From NCBI GenBank assembly GCA_002296055.1, contig DBHE01000165.1, positions 1-22,291 of the forward strand: a stretch of 22,291 nt of DNA. The letters are read 5' to 3'. This document shows positions 8,047 to 16,003 of the stretch, one piece after another (the stretch's first letter is position 1; every line of letters begins with the position of its first letter). The DNA is from Pseudomonadaceae bacterium UBA836 (GTDB taxonomy: Bacteria; Pseudomonadota; Gammaproteobacteria; Pseudomonadales; Pseudomonadaceae). Both the position numbers and the translations under genes were made by a program. The notes beneath the pieces were generated by a model, which was not told where the DNA came from, searched no databases, and was given only the letters and a program-made list of their open reading frames with translations.

Positions 8047-8083
8047 GTGGTACCGGGTGCTATCGGAGTAAAGGGAGAGACAC

Positions 8084-9883
8084 ATGAAAACACTGGCCGA
8101 CCTGGCAATTCCGGGCAGTGACAGACCGCTGGAACTGGGTGACTTTCTGCAGATGCTGGTAACCCAGCAACGCATGACCCAGGATAGCGCTGATCACCTG
8201 GTCAGTTTGCGCAGGGCCGCCGTGGGCGACACCGCCAAGCTGCATCCGCTGCAGTTTATTGCCGCGCAGGACGTTGAGGATGTGGCACGGCCTGGCAAAA
8301 AACTGGATCTGGACACCCTCAGCCGCTGGCTGGCGAGTGAAAGCGGTCAGCCGTTTTTTCGCATCGATCCGCTGAAGATCAACGTCTCGGCGGTCACGCC
8401 GCTGATGTCCTTTGCCTTTGCCCAGCGCCACCGCATTCTGGCGGTGGAGGTGAATGATCGCGAGGTCACCATCGCCAGCGCCCAGCCCTTTGTCCAGGGC
8501 TGGGAGGCCAACCTGCAGCATGTGCTCAAGCGCGACATCCGCCGGGTGATCGCCAACCCGGAAGACCTGCAGCGCTATTCGGTGGAATTCTACCGCCTGG
8601 CCCGCTCGGTCACCGGGGCCAATGCCTCCGACCAGAAGAGCAGCGGCGTTGGCAACTTCGAGCAGTTGCTGAACCTGGGCAGCATGAGCCAGGAGCCGGA
8701 TGCCAATGACGCCCACGTGGTCAATATCGTCGACTGGCTGTTCCAGTACGCCTTTGAGCAGCGCGCCAGTGATATCCATATCGAACCGCGCCGTGAAACC
8801 GGCAGCGTGCGTCTACGCATTGATGGCGTGCTGCATACCGTTTACCAGTTCCCGTTGCAGGTTACTGTGGCGGTGGTTAGCCGGCTGAAAAGCCTGGGCC
8901 GCATGAATGTGGCGGAAAAACGCAAGCCGCAGGACGGCCGCATCAAGACCCGCACGCCCAAGGGCAATGAGGTGGAGCTGCGCCTGTCGACGCTGCCCAC
9001 GGCCTTTGGCGAGAAGATGGTGATGCGGATCTTCGATCCCGACGTACTGCTGCGCACCTTCGATCAGCTCGGCTTCTCTGCCGAGGATCAACGCCGCTGG
9101 CAGCAGATGGTCAGTCAGCCCAACGGCATCGTGCTGGTGACCGGGCCAACCGGCTCGGGCAAAACCACCACCCTGTACACCACGCTGAAACAGCTGGCCA
9201 CGCCCGAGGTAAATGTCTGCACCATCGAGGACCCGATCGAGATGGTCGAGGACAGCTTCAACCAGATGCAGGTGCAGCACAATATCGAATTGAGCTTTGC
9301 CAGTGGCGTGCGCGCGCTGATGCGGCAAGACCCGGATATCATCATGGTGGGCGAGATCCGTGACCTGGAAACCGCCGAGATGGCGATTCAGGCTGCGCTG
9401 ACTGGCCACCTGGTGCTCTCCACCCTGCACACCAATGACGCGCCGAGCGCTATCAGTCGTCTGATTGAGCTGGGTGTGGCCCCTTACCTGATCAAGGCGA
9501 CGGTGCTCGGTGTCATGGCCCAGCGCCTGGTGCGTACCTTGTGCCCGCATTGCCGTGCACCGGCGCCGGTCGATGAGGAGGCCTGGGCGGCGTTGACCAA
9601 GCCCTGGAATGCGCCGTTGCCGACCCAGTCACGACACGCAGCCGGCTGTCTGGAATGCCGGGAGACCGGGTACCGTGGCCGTGCTGGGGTCTACGAGCTG
9701 ATGCCGCTGAGCGATGGCATCAAAGGTCTGATTCACGGTGACACCGACCTGGGCCAGCTGCGCCGCCAGGCCTACAAAGAAGGTATGCATAGCCTGCGTT
9801 TGTCGGGCGCGCAGAAAGTGGGCGCCGGGCTGACAACCATCGAAGAAGTGCTGCGGGTGACGCCGCAGAGCCAGCAGACCTGA
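8084..9883 (+). CDS. Orphan GspE/PilB-type secretion ATPase
   Basis: A 599-aa member of the type II secretion / type IV pilus assembly ATPase family. An N-terminal MshEN/GspE-N-like part (to about 200) is followed by the ATPase core: Walker A GPTGSGKT at residues 354-361 (K360), the Asp box in CTIEDPIE, Walker B PDIIMVGEIRD, and the His box in STLHTNDAPSA. Four cysteines of the zinc-binding insert are present as CPHC (487, 490) and CLEC (522, 525), as in GspE and PilB. Such ATPases drive assembly of inner-membrane pilin-like filaments. No other secretion or pilus gene is in the window, so its machine is unknown; it resembles the isolated PA5210 of P. aeruginosa (from memory). GGGAG lies 6 nt before the ATG. 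It likely shares a transcript with the CYTH gene. Confidence 0.9.
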   Translation: MKTLADLAIPGSDRPLELGDFLQMLVTQQRMTQDSADHLVSLRRAAVGDTAKLHPLQFIAAQDVEDVARPGKKLDLDTLSRWLASESGQPFFRIDPLKINVSAVTPLMSFAFAQRHRILAVEVNDREVTIASAQPFVQGWEANLQHVLKRDIRRVIANPEDLQRYSVEFYRLARSVTGANASDQKSSGVGNFEQLLNLGSMSQEPDANDAHVVNIVDWLFQYAFEQRASDIHIEPRRETGSVRLRIDGVLHTVYQFPLQVTVAVVSRLKSLGRMNVAEKRKPQDGRIKTRTPKGNEVELRLSTLPTAFGEKMVMRIFDPDVLLRTFDQLGFSAEDQRRWQQMVSQPNGIVLVTGPTGSGKTTTLYTTLKQLATPEVNVCTIEDPIEMVEDSFNQMQVQHNIELSFASGVRALMRQDPDIIMVGEIRDLETAEMAIQAALTGHLVLSTLHTNDAPSAISRLIELGVAPYLIKATVLGVMAQRLVRTLCPHCRAPAPVDEEAWAALTKPWNAPLPTQSRHAAGCLECRETGYRGRAGVYELMPLSDGIKGLIHGDTDLGQLRRQAYKEGMHSLRLSGAQKVGAGLTTIEEVLRVTPQSQQT

Positions 9884-9895
9884 CGGGCCTGCCAA

Positions 9896-9943
9896 GCCCT
9901 CGCCACCGCGCTGCGCATGGCTGCGCAGCGGGGCGGCGAGGGC
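9896..9943. repeat. Large two-tier hairpin after the GspE-like gene
   Basis: Outer arms GCCCTCGCC (9896-9904) and GGCGAGGGC (9935-9943) and inner arms CGCTGCGCA (9909-9917) and TGCGCAGCG (9922-9930) pair perfectly, separated by a 4x4-nt mismatch and closed by a 4-nt loop. It begins 12 nt after the stop codon. No T tract follows, so it is either a Rho-assisted or processing terminator or a REP-like palindrome. Confidence 0.65.
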
Positions 9944-10053
9944 ACCTGATGCAGCCTACTATTCCTTTCTCCGGCTTGCCGAACGCACCTGTTCCGGGGC
10001 TGGTACTGCGTGACCGGTGCCGCAAATCAGCGACACATTTGTTCACAATACCC

Positions 10054-10083
10054 TTGAAGATAAGAATCAGCCTCATTACTATC
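10054..10083 (+). promoter_or_regulatory. Fur-box-like promoter of the TonB-dependent receptor gene
   Basis: TTGAAG (10054-10059) and TACTAT (10077-10082) lie 17 nt apart. GATAAGAATCAGCCTCATT (10059-10077) fills the spacer and matches 12 of 19 positions of the Fur consensus (GATAATGATAATCATTATC); a second, weaker match (10/19) overlaps it at 10065-10083. Binding of Fur here would block RNA polymerase when iron is plentiful. Assignment to Fur rests on this match and on the receptor and dioxygenase downstream. Confidence 0.6.
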
Positions 10084-10088
10084 CGCAG

Positions 10089-10121
10089 CTGATTATAAAT
10101 CAGGGGCGCACTGACCCCTGA
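10089..10121 (+). promoter_or_regulatory. Nested palindromes in the receptor gene leader
   Basis: A perfect palindrome CTGATTATAAATCAG (10089-10103) falls at the predicted transcription start, and overlaps a 7-bp hairpin, TCAGGGG (10100-10106) with CCCCTGA (10115-10121). The first could be an extra operator, the second an mRNA leader stem upstream of the ribosome site. The two cannot form together in RNA because they share bases. Confidence 0.45.
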
Positions 10122-10149
10122 ATCTGCTAGAGGAAAGGGTAGCTAAGCC

Positions 10150-12444
10150 ATGCACAAATCTAAGTCGCCGTTCATTCGCGCCAGAAAGCATCGTCTGCAG
10201 CAACCGGTCGCCACCGCGGTCTCTTCGCTGTTGCTGTTATCTGGTACTGCCGTTGCACAGCAAGCCTCCGACGTTGTGGAGCTCGATGCCATTCAAATCG
10301 AGGGCGAAGCGTCCTCCTATCGGGCGGAGTCTGTCAGCTCCCCCAAATTCACTCAGCCGCTGCTGGATACGCCGCAGACCATCCAGGTCATCACCAACCA
10401 GGTATTTACCGAGCAGGGCGCCACTACCCTGACCGAAGCTCTGCGCAACAGTGCCGGGGTGGGTACCTTCTACGCTGGTGAAAACGGCAACACCACCACC
10501 GGTGACTCCATCTACATGCGCGGCTTTGATACCTCCGGCAGTATCTTCGTGGATGGCGTGCGTGACATTGGCTCCATCTCGCGCGATCTGTTCAACATCG
10601 AGCAGGTTGAAGTGGAGAAGGGCCCGGCTGGTACCGATAACGGCCGCAGCTCGCCGTCTGGCTCAATCAACCTGAGCACCAAGCAAGCCAATCTGCGTGA
10701 TTCCAACCTGGCCAGCGTTACCATGGGGACCGACGGTCAGAAGCGTGTCACAGCTGACTTGAACCAGACTCTGGACACGCTGCCCGGGAGTGCAGTGCGT
10801 CTCAACCTGCTGTGGCAGGACAGCGATGTGGCCGGGCGTGATCACGTTAACAACAGCCGCAACGGCATTGCTGCTTCCTTCGGGTTTGGTCTGGATACCG
10901 CCACGCGGGCCTACCTGAACCTGCTGTACGTCAAGCAGGACAATATTCCGGACGGTTATGTACCAACCGTCGGTATTGACCACTGGAGCCCGCAGCCGGG
11001 GCTGGAAAACCTGGTGGGCAACCCGGTCGACAGTGAAAACTTCTACGGTACCAAGCAGGATCACGACGATGTGACGGCCAAGATGGCCACCTTCCGCCTG
11101 GAGCACGACTTCTCTGACCAGGTGAAACTGACCAACGTGCTGCGCTGGGGCGAGACCAAGCAGGACTACCTGCTGACCGCCTTTATGAGTACGGGCACCA
11201 ACATCACCTATACCGATGCCAACGATCTGTCGACTTACATGCTGGCGCGCAGCCTGCCGACCTTCAAGGACATCGAGAACACCATCTTCACCGACCAGCT
11301 GAACCTGCGGGTGGATTTCCACACCGGTAGCGTGGAGCACAACCTGCTGACCGGCGTCGAACTGACCCGTGAAGAGCAGACCAGCTATGGCGTCAGCTCC
11401 TCCGGAAGTCGCCCGGATGCCAATCTGTTCAACCCGAACTGGAACGACACCGGGGACCTGGCCTACGGGCGTAACGGCGCCAACAGTGAAGGCTCGACCG
11501 ACACCTACTCGCTGTATGTGTTCGATACCCTGAAATTCGGTGAGCAGTTCCTGATCTCCGGCGGCGTGCGAGCCGACCACTACACTACCGAGTACAGCAA
11601 CGACGCCATCTGTGGTGGTACCGGGCGTCGCGCCGTACCCTGTGGCGCGCTGCCGACCGGTAGCATCGTCAACACCATCGACACCGATGACAGCGACACC
11701 CTGATCAACTGGAAGCTGGGTGCGGTGTACAAGCCGGTGCCGCAGACCAGTCTGTATATCAACTACGCGCTGTCCCAGCAACCGCCGGGCGGTCTTAACT
11801 TCCAGCTGAGTGATTCCGCCACCAGCTCCAACAACCCGAGCATGGACCCCCAAGAGGCGCGTACCTATGAGGTTGGCGTCAAGTGGGATGCGGTGCCGGA
11901 TGCCTTGACCTTGAACGCGGCAGTGTTCCGCACCGATGTCCTCAACGAAGTGAGCGAGGATGACCTGGGTAACCCGACGCAAGACGGTGAGAAGCGTGTG
12001 CAGGGCGTCGAGCTGTCGATGATCGGTAGTATTACACCTAACTGGTCGGTCTCTGCCGGTTACACCTACCTGGATACCGAGGTAACCGAGGGCGATGCAA
12101 TCACCGCCAACGGCTCCAGCGATCTGACCTACACGCCGGACAGTGCCTTTACCAGCTGGACGACCTATCGCTTCCCGTCTGGCCTGACTGTGGGTGGCGG
12201 TGCGCGCTATACCGCCGGCCTGACCCGCGGCCGCGATGGTGCGGTGGGCACGCCCGATCACACCGACTCCTACACCGTGTTTGACGCTGTTGTGTCCTAC
12301 CCTGTGTCGGACAACCTGTCGCTGCGTCTCAATGCCTATAACCTGGCAGACGAGGAATACGTTGCGGCGATCAACAAGAGTGGCTATCGCTACACGCCCG
12401 GTGCTGCACGCACCTATCTGCTGAGCGCGGATATGAGCTTCTGA
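10150..12444 (+). CDS. piuA: Fiu/PiuA-type TonB-dependent catecholate siderophore receptor
   Basis: A 764-aa outer-membrane receptor that imports ferric catecholate-type siderophores using energy from TonB-ExbB-ExbD. The signal peptide is long, with a basic start (MHKSKSPFIRARKHRLQQ) and probable cleavage after AVA at residue 36. The plug domain runs from about 60 to 190 and includes DTPQTIQVI, the SIYMRGFD segment and EVEKGPAG, as in the Fiu/CirA/PiuA line. The rest is a 22-strand barrel ending in the classical terminal phenylalanine (LLSADMSF). The Fur-box-like promoter and the PiuC-type gene immediately downstream repeat the known piuA-piuC arrangement of pseudomonads. Homologues of this group also let siderophore-like beta-lactams in. 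Exact ligand is not readable; fiu is an equally fair name. Confidence 0.9.
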   Translation: MHKSKSPFIRARKHRLQQPVATAVSSLLLLSGTAVAQQASDVVELDAIQIEGEASSYRAESVSSPKFTQPLLDTPQTIQVITNQVFTEQGATTLTEALRNSAGVGTFYAGENGNTTTGDSIYMRGFDTSGSIFVDGVRDIGSISRDLFNIEQVEVEKGPAGTDNGRSSPSGSINLSTKQANLRDSNLASVTMGTDGQKRVTADLNQTLDTLPGSAVRLNLLWQDSDVAGRDHVNNSRNGIAASFGFGLDTATRAYLNLLYVKQDNIPDGYVPTVGIDHWSPQPGLENLVGNPVDSENFYGTKQDHDDVTAKMATFRLEHDFSDQVKLTNVLRWGETKQDYLLTAFMSTGTNITYTDANDLSTYMLARSLPTFKDIENTIFTDQLNLRVDFHTGSVEHNLLTGVELTREEQTSYGVSSSGSRPDANLFNPNWNDTGDLAYGRNGANSEGSTDTYSLYVFDTLKFGEQFLISGGVRADHYTTEYSNDAICGGTGRRAVPCGALPTGSIVNTIDTDDSDTLINWKLGAVYKPVPQTSLYINYALSQQPPGGLNFQLSDSATSSNNPSMDPQEARTYEVGVKWDAVPDALTLNAAVFRTDVLNEVSEDDLGNPTQDGEKRVQGVELSMIGSITPNWSVSAGYTYLDTEVTEGDAITANGSSDLTYTPDSAFTSWTTYRFPSGLTVGGGARYTAGLTRGRDGAVGTPDHTDSYTVFDAVVSYPVSDNLSLRLNAYNLADEEYVAAINKSGYRYTPGAARTYLLSADMSF

Positions 12445-12450
12445 GCAGGC

Positions 12451-12468
12451 CGCCGGCCAAGGCCGGCG
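12451..12468. repeat. GC-rich hairpin after the receptor stop codon
   Basis: CGCCGGCC (12451-12458) pairs perfectly with GGCCGGCG (12461-12468) across a 2-nt gap. It has no T tract and precedes the better terminator at 12505-12534. Confidence 0.5.
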
Positions 12469-12504
12469 TGCAGCTGCATGCGTTGCAGTTGAGTTTTACC
12501 GGTG

Positions 12505-12534
12505 ACACCCGCACTCTGCGGGTGTTGCTGTTTT
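12505..12534 (+). terminator. Intrinsic terminator between receptor and dioxygenase genes
   Basis: ACACCCGC (12505-12512) pairs with GCGGGTGT (12518-12525) around a 5-nt loop and runs into TTGCTGTTTTC. The T tract is interrupted by GC, so some read-through to the dioxygenase gene, which has no clear promoter of its own, is likely. Confidence 0.65.
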
Positions 12535-12616
12535 CAGTCATTGCTCAAGCTGAACCCCGCGCGGCACTGCCCCGCAGCGCGAGCGTCAGCCTGAGCTCAT
12601 AGCAGGTGAGCAAGTT

Positions 12617-13297
12617 ATGTTGGTGCATATTCCCGAGGTGCTCAGCAAGGCCGAGGTGGCAGAGGTGCGCAAGCGCCTGGCCGCCGCCGACTGGGTGGAT
12701 GGCCGCGCGACGGTCGGTCAGCAGGGCGCGGTGGTCAAGCGCAATCGCCAGTTGCCGGTTGACTCTCCGGTTGCCAGAGAGTTGGGCGAGCTCATCCTCA
12801 AACGGCTTTATGCCACCCCCTTGTTCATGGCCGCAGCGCTGCCGCTGCGGTCGGTGCCGCCCTTGTTCAGCGTGTACAGTGGCGGCGAGCACTACGGCTT
12901 TCATGTCGACGGCGCGGTGCGTCAGTTGCCATTCAACCAGTTGAGTCTGCGTACCGATGTGTCCTCCACGCTGTTTCTCTCGGAGCCAGAGGAGTTTGAC
13001 GGCGGTGAGCTGGAGGTGCAGGACACCTACGGTATCCACGAGGTCAAGTTGCCGGCCGGAGACCTGATCCTGTACCCCTCCAGCAGTTTGCACCAGGTCA
13101 CGCCGGTCACCCGTGGCGAGCGCGTGTGCAGCGTGTTCTGGAGCCAGAGTATGGTGCGCTCCGATGCTCAGCGCTCGCAGTTGTATGACCTGGACGCGAC
13201 CATCCAGCAGTTGCGTGGCAAGCTGGGTGACTGCCCCGAGGTACTGACCCTGACCGGTCACTACCATAACCTGCTGCGGCAGTGGGCTGAGGTGTAA
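12617..13297 (+). CDS. piuC: PiuC-type PKHD Fe(II)/2-oxoglutarate-dependent dioxygenase
   Basis: A 226-aa cytoplasmic PKHD-type hydroxylase. The iron-binding facial triad is visible as H96 and D98 (YGFHVDGA) and H159 ([14 protein letters not shown]), and R169 is placed to bind 2-oxoglutarate. Length and the N-terminus ([20 protein letters not shown]) match the PiuC/YbiX family, whose genes sit beside TonB-dependent siderophore receptors in many bacteria; YbiX lies next to fiu in E. coli. The substrate is unsettled, with processing of the imported siderophore or an iron-limitation role proposed. AGGTGAG lies 6 nt before the ATG. It starts 172 nt after the receptor stop, behind a terminator-like hairpin, with no Fur-like site of its own seen. 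Confidence 0.92.
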   Translation: MLVHIPEVLSKAEVAEVRKRLAAADWVDGRATVGQQGAVVKRNRQLPVDSPVARELGELILKRLYATPLFMAAALPLRSVPPLFSVYSGGEHYGFHVDGAVRQLPFNQLSLRTDVSSTLFLSEPEEFDGGELEVQDTYGIHEVKLPAGDLILYPSSSLHQVTPVTRGERVCSVFWSQSMVRSDAQRSQLYDLDATIQQLRGKLGDCPEVLTLTGHYHNLLRQWAEV

Positions 13298-13316
13298 GGC
13301 GCTTGCTCGCTGCTGT

Positions 13317-13322
13317 TAGAAT
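13317..13322 (+). promoter_or_regulatory. Possible extended -10 box of rlmJ
   Basis: TAGAAT preceded by TGT gives the extended -10 form TGnTAnAAT-like, with no matching -35 at normal spacing. It lies 37 nt upstream of the rlmJ ATG, in the 61-nt gap after piuC. Confidence 0.3.
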
Positions 13323-13358
13323 GCCCGGCTTACGTCGAGCCAATCAGCAGAGCTGTCC

Positions 13359-14201
13359 ATGAACTACCGCCACAGTTACCACGCCGGCAACCACGCCGAT
13401 GTCTTCAAGCACGCCTTGCTGCGCCAGTTGTTAGTGCTGATGCAGCGCAAAGACACGCCGCTGTGCTGCCTGGACAGCCACGCCGGCACCGCCTTCTACG
13501 ATTTGCAGGGCGAGGCGGCTGGCAAGACCGGCGAGTATGTTGAGGGCATTGGCCGCCTCTGGGCACGTGACGACCTGCCGCTGTGGCTGGCTGATTACCG
13601 CGATGCGGTGGCGCGCCACAACCCGGATGGGCAGCTGCGCTGGTACCCTGGCTCACCGCAGATCATGGCCGAGCTGTTGCGCGAGCAGGACCGCATGATC
13701 CTCAGCGAACTGCACCCCGAAGACGCCGACACCCTGCGCCAGTACTTTGCGCCGCAACCCGAGATTGCGGTGCATCAGCGCGACGGCTACGAGCTGCCGA
13801 AGGCGTTTTTGCCGGTGGCTGAAAAGCGCGCGCTGTGGCTGCTGGACCCGCCCTTTGAAAAGACCGATGACCTGCAGCGCTGCGTGGCAGCGGTGCAGCA
13901 GGCGATAACCCGCATGCGTCAGACGGTGATCGCAATCTGGTATCCGATCAAGGATCAACGGCTGCTTAAGGACTTCTACCAGGGCATCGCCGACAGCGGG
14001 GCGCCCAAGGCGCTGCGAGTAGAGCTGAACGTGCGACCGGCCGACAACCAGCTGGGGCTGAACGGCTCAGGCATGATGCTGATCAATCCGCCTTGGCCGA
14101 TCTGGGAAGAGCTGGAGCAGGTGTTGCCGTGGCTGAGCCAAGAACTGGCGCAATCGGGTGGCGGGAGTTGGCGGATGGACTGGCTGGCTGGCGCGCCCTG
14201 A
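13359..14201 (+). CDS. rlmJ: 23S rRNA (adenine(2030)-N6)-methyltransferase
   Basis: RlmJ puts a methyl group from S-adenosylmethionine on N6 of A2030 in 23S rRNA. The 280-aa product has the characteristic N-terminus MNYRHSYHAGNHADVFKHAL, the motif-I region CLDSHAGTAFYDLQG, and the catalytic motif IV DPPF (residues 163-166 in LLDPPFEKTDD); E. coli RlmJ is also 280 aa. It is a single-gene unit on the plus strand, 61 nt downstream of piuC, and converges on the oxidoreductase gene. Its ribosome site is weak (GCAGAG 6 nt before the ATG). The stop codon lies inside a 9-bp hairpin (14193-14212). Confidence 0.95.
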   Translation: MNYRHSYHAGNHADVFKHALLRQLLVLMQRKDTPLCCLDSHAGTAFYDLQGEAAGKTGEYVEGIGRLWARDDLPLWLADYRDAVARHNPDGQLRWYPGSPQIMAELLREQDRMILSELHPEDADTLRQYFAPQPEIAVHQRDGYELPKAFLPVAEKRALWLLDPPFEKTDDLQRCVAAVQQAITRMRQTVIAIWYPIKDQRLLKDFYQGIADSGAPKALRVELNVRPADNQLGLNGSGMMLINPPWPIWEELEQVLPWLSQELAQSGGGSWRMDWLAGAP

Positions 14202-14258
14202 GGTCAGGGCGCACTGGAGCCGACTTGGCGTGGGGCACGGCAGGCCGTGCCCGCCAAG
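14193..14258. terminator. Two hairpins between convergent rlmJ and oxidoreductase genes
   Basis: The first, GCGCCCTGA (14193-14201) with TCAGGGCGC (14204-14212), overlaps the rlmJ stop. The second has inner arms GGGCACGG (14233-14240) and CCGTGCCC (14245-14252), extended by CTTGGC (14224-14229) with GCCAAG (14253-14258). Neither has a T tract. By position they probably end or protect transcripts from both sides. Confidence 0.5.
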
Positions 14259-14270
14259 ATTACCGCGCGA

Positions 14271-15449
14271 TCAACCCTCCAGCTTGAAGGTCAGCCCTGC
14301 GTGCTCCTGCAGGCGCTTGATCAGCTTGTCGCCCATCGCTGGCGCGGTCGTCCAGATGCCGCCCTGGGTGTCGGTAGCATCACGTACCAGGCAAATGGCA
14401 CTTTCGGCAATCATGCGCGAGGTGGAGCCGTAGCCTGGGTCGCGTTTGCCTGCCACGCTCGCCATCAGCGTCTTGCCGTCGGCGCCTTCACCAATAAACA
14501 GCACGTCGTAGAAACCGTTTTCACGCTCTTCCTTGGTGGGGCCTTCACCCGGCTTGGGCGCGTCGTCGCCGGCCAGTGACTTGTCGCCTGTTACTGCCTT
14601 GGCGATGGCTTCGCCTTGCTCACCCGGGCCCGTCAGAATCATCTCGTCGTAGACAAAATCGCTACCGTAATCGTGGCCCAAAAGGGCGTTGGAGCGATGC
14701 ACATTACGGGTGTTGATGGCGGCCATGACGAAGGGGGCGGCCCAGCTACCCAGCGACTCGTCGAATTCCGGTTTGGCCGCTGGCGGTTGGGCCGGACCGG
14801 TGAAGCCGGGCGTCAGTGCAAAGGGATTGCCCAGCAACTGGTAGATTTCCGGGTTGGCCTTGGCTGCTGCCAGTGTGGCCTTCAGGCTCGCCGCAGTACC
14901 GCCGGAGAAGGTGCCCTTCATCTTGCGTACACGGCCTTTGACCCGAGGCAGGGCGGCGCCGAATTTCTCTTTGGCGGCTTGTTGCAGGAAGTACACGCCC
15001 AGATCAAAGGGGATGGAATCAAAACCGCAGGAAAAGACGATACGCGCGCCGCTTTGCTTGGCGGTTTCGCCATGGGCATCAATCATCTGGCGCATCCAGG
15101 CTGGCTCACCACAGAGGTCGACATAGTCCGTGCCGGTCTCCGCGCAGATACGCACCAGGTCGGAGCCGTACAGCTGGTAGGGGCCAACGGTGGTCAGTAC
15201 CACGCGGGTGCGCTCTGCCATCGCGCGCAGGCTGTCGGTATCACCCGTGTCGGCAACCACCAGCGGCGTGCTGGCTGGCGCGCCGATCTCATCGCGAACG
15301 GCTTCCAGCTTGCTCTGGCTGCGACCGGCCATGGCCCAGCGCAGGTTGCTATCTTCGGCGTATTCCTGGCTCAGGTATTCGGCGACCAGGCGTCCGGTAT
15401 AGCCGGTGGCGCCATAGACGATGATGTCGAATTCGGGCTTGCTGCTCAT
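14271..15449 (-). CDS. Saccharopine-dehydrogenase-like oxidoreductase (trans-acting enoyl reductase family)
   Basis: A 392-aa protein with an N-terminal Rossmann fold: GATGYTGR at residues 13-20 after the beta strand FDIIVY, AGRSQSKLEAVR as the second dinucleotide-binding part, and the family segment TTVGPYQLYGSDLVRICAETGTDYVDLCGE. This pattern marks the SCCPDH/trans-acting enoyl reductase group (as in the mycobacterial Rv2449c/Rv2953 line), not true lysine-pathway saccharopine dehydrogenase. Likely NAD(P)H-dependent and cytoplasmic or membrane-associated, with lipid-type substrates suggested by relatives; the actual substrate is unknown. GGAGGA lies 7 nt before the ATG. It stands alone, divergent from the DUF883 operon and convergent with rlmJ. 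Confidence 0.85.
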   Translation of the reverse strand: MSSKPEFDIIVYGATGYTGRLVAEYLSQEYAEDSNLRWAMAGRSQSKLEAVRDEIGAPASTPLVVADTGDTDSLRAMAERTRVVLTTVGPYQLYGSDLVRICAETGTDYVDLCGEPAWMRQMIDAHGETAKQSGARIVFSCGFDSIPFDLGVYFLQQAAKEKFGAALPRVKGRVRKMKGTFSGGTAASLKATLAAAKANPEIYQLLGNPFALTPGFTGPAQPPAAKPEFDESLGSWAAPFVMAAINTRNVHRSNALLGHDYGSDFVYDEMILTGPGEQGEAIAKAVTGDKSLAGDDAPKPGEGPTKEERENGFYDVLFIGEGADGKTLMASVAGKRDPGYGSTSRMIAESAICLVRDATDTQGGIWTTAPAMGDKLIKRLQEHAGLTFKLEG

Positions 15450-15620
15450 GCGGGTGTCCTCCGGGTGTCGGGGTACGGGTATCTGAACTTTGTGTTGTGT
15501 GGGTCAGTCCCAGCCAATGTGGTCGCTGACATGCAGGCTAGTCTGGCACAGTTGGCGGAGTATCACCGCTGTCCCGGCCGGGGCTTCCCTGGGGCGAATG
15601 GCGGGCAATAATCCGCAGCC

Positions 15621-15649
15621 ATGACGAGCCGCAGGACGGCGCCTATAGT
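15621..15649 (+). promoter_or_regulatory. Promoter of the DUF883 membrane operon
   Basis: ATGACG (15621-15626) and TATAGT (15644-15649) are 17 nt apart. The -10 is preceded by C (CTATAGT), a feature favoured by the stationary-phase factor RpoS, which is known to control yqjD/elaB in E. coli. RpoS control here is inference. The remaining 15450-15620 holds no further clear signal. Confidence 0.5.
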
Positions 15650-15700
15650 GCTTATATGATTGGCACCTGGCCAAAAAATGACGAATGCAAGGAGATCGAC

Positions 15701-16003
15701 ATGGCAGCAGAAAAAACACCCCAGACGTCGCAGAGCAAGCAAAGTGAGTTGGCCGCCAGCAAGGTGGCGGTGGGCGAGGCCTATGAGAAGTTACTGGAGG
15801 CGCGTGACCATTTTGCTTCGGCGGCGCAGGCGGCAGGGCTAGAAGTACGCCACGACGCCCTCGAGCACTTGCTCAAGGGGCGGGAGAAGGCTGAGGAGCT
15901 GGGCGCTCAGGCCAACACCTATATTCGTGAGAAACCGCTGGCTACTATCAGTCTGGCCTTTGCTGCCGGCTTTGTGCTGTCCCAGCTGCTCTCGCGCAAA
16001 TGA
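15701..16003 (+). CDS. DUF883 (ElaB/YqjD-type) membrane-anchored protein
   Basis: A 100-aa protein of the ElaB/YqjD/DUF883 family. An amphipathic, charged helix (about 15-75) leads to a single C-terminal membrane segment (KPLATISLAFAAGFVLSQLL, 78-97) with a short basic tail, LSRK. In E. coli such proteins sit in the inner membrane and bind ribosomes in stationary phase. The ATG at 15701 is preferred over one at 15656: AGGAG stands 6 nt upstream and the extra 15 residues look unrelated to the family. Its stop overlaps the next start (ATGA), so the four genes 15701-17880 are translationally linked. Confidence 0.88.
   Translation: MAAEKTPQTSQSKQSELAASKVAVGEAYEKLLEARDHFASAAQAAGLEVRHDALEHLLKGREKAEELGAQANTYIREKPLATISLAFAAGFVLSQLLSRK

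Noticed and set aside
10084..10149. Riboswitch in the receptor leader
   Set aside because: Only about 60 nt with one simple hairpin; no known riboswitch core seen. Better explained by operator and leader stem.
10663..12261. 532-codon open frame on the minus strand, antisense to the siderophore receptor
   Set aside because: It lies wholly inside a well-supported receptor gene, has a composition typical of a reverse-frame shadow in GC-rich DNA, and shows no family motif or ribosome site.
14616..15611. 331-codon open frame on the plus strand opposite the oxidoreductase gene
   Set aside because: Overlaps the oxidoreductase on the other strand, Gly/Ala/Val-rich without motifs, no ribosome site.
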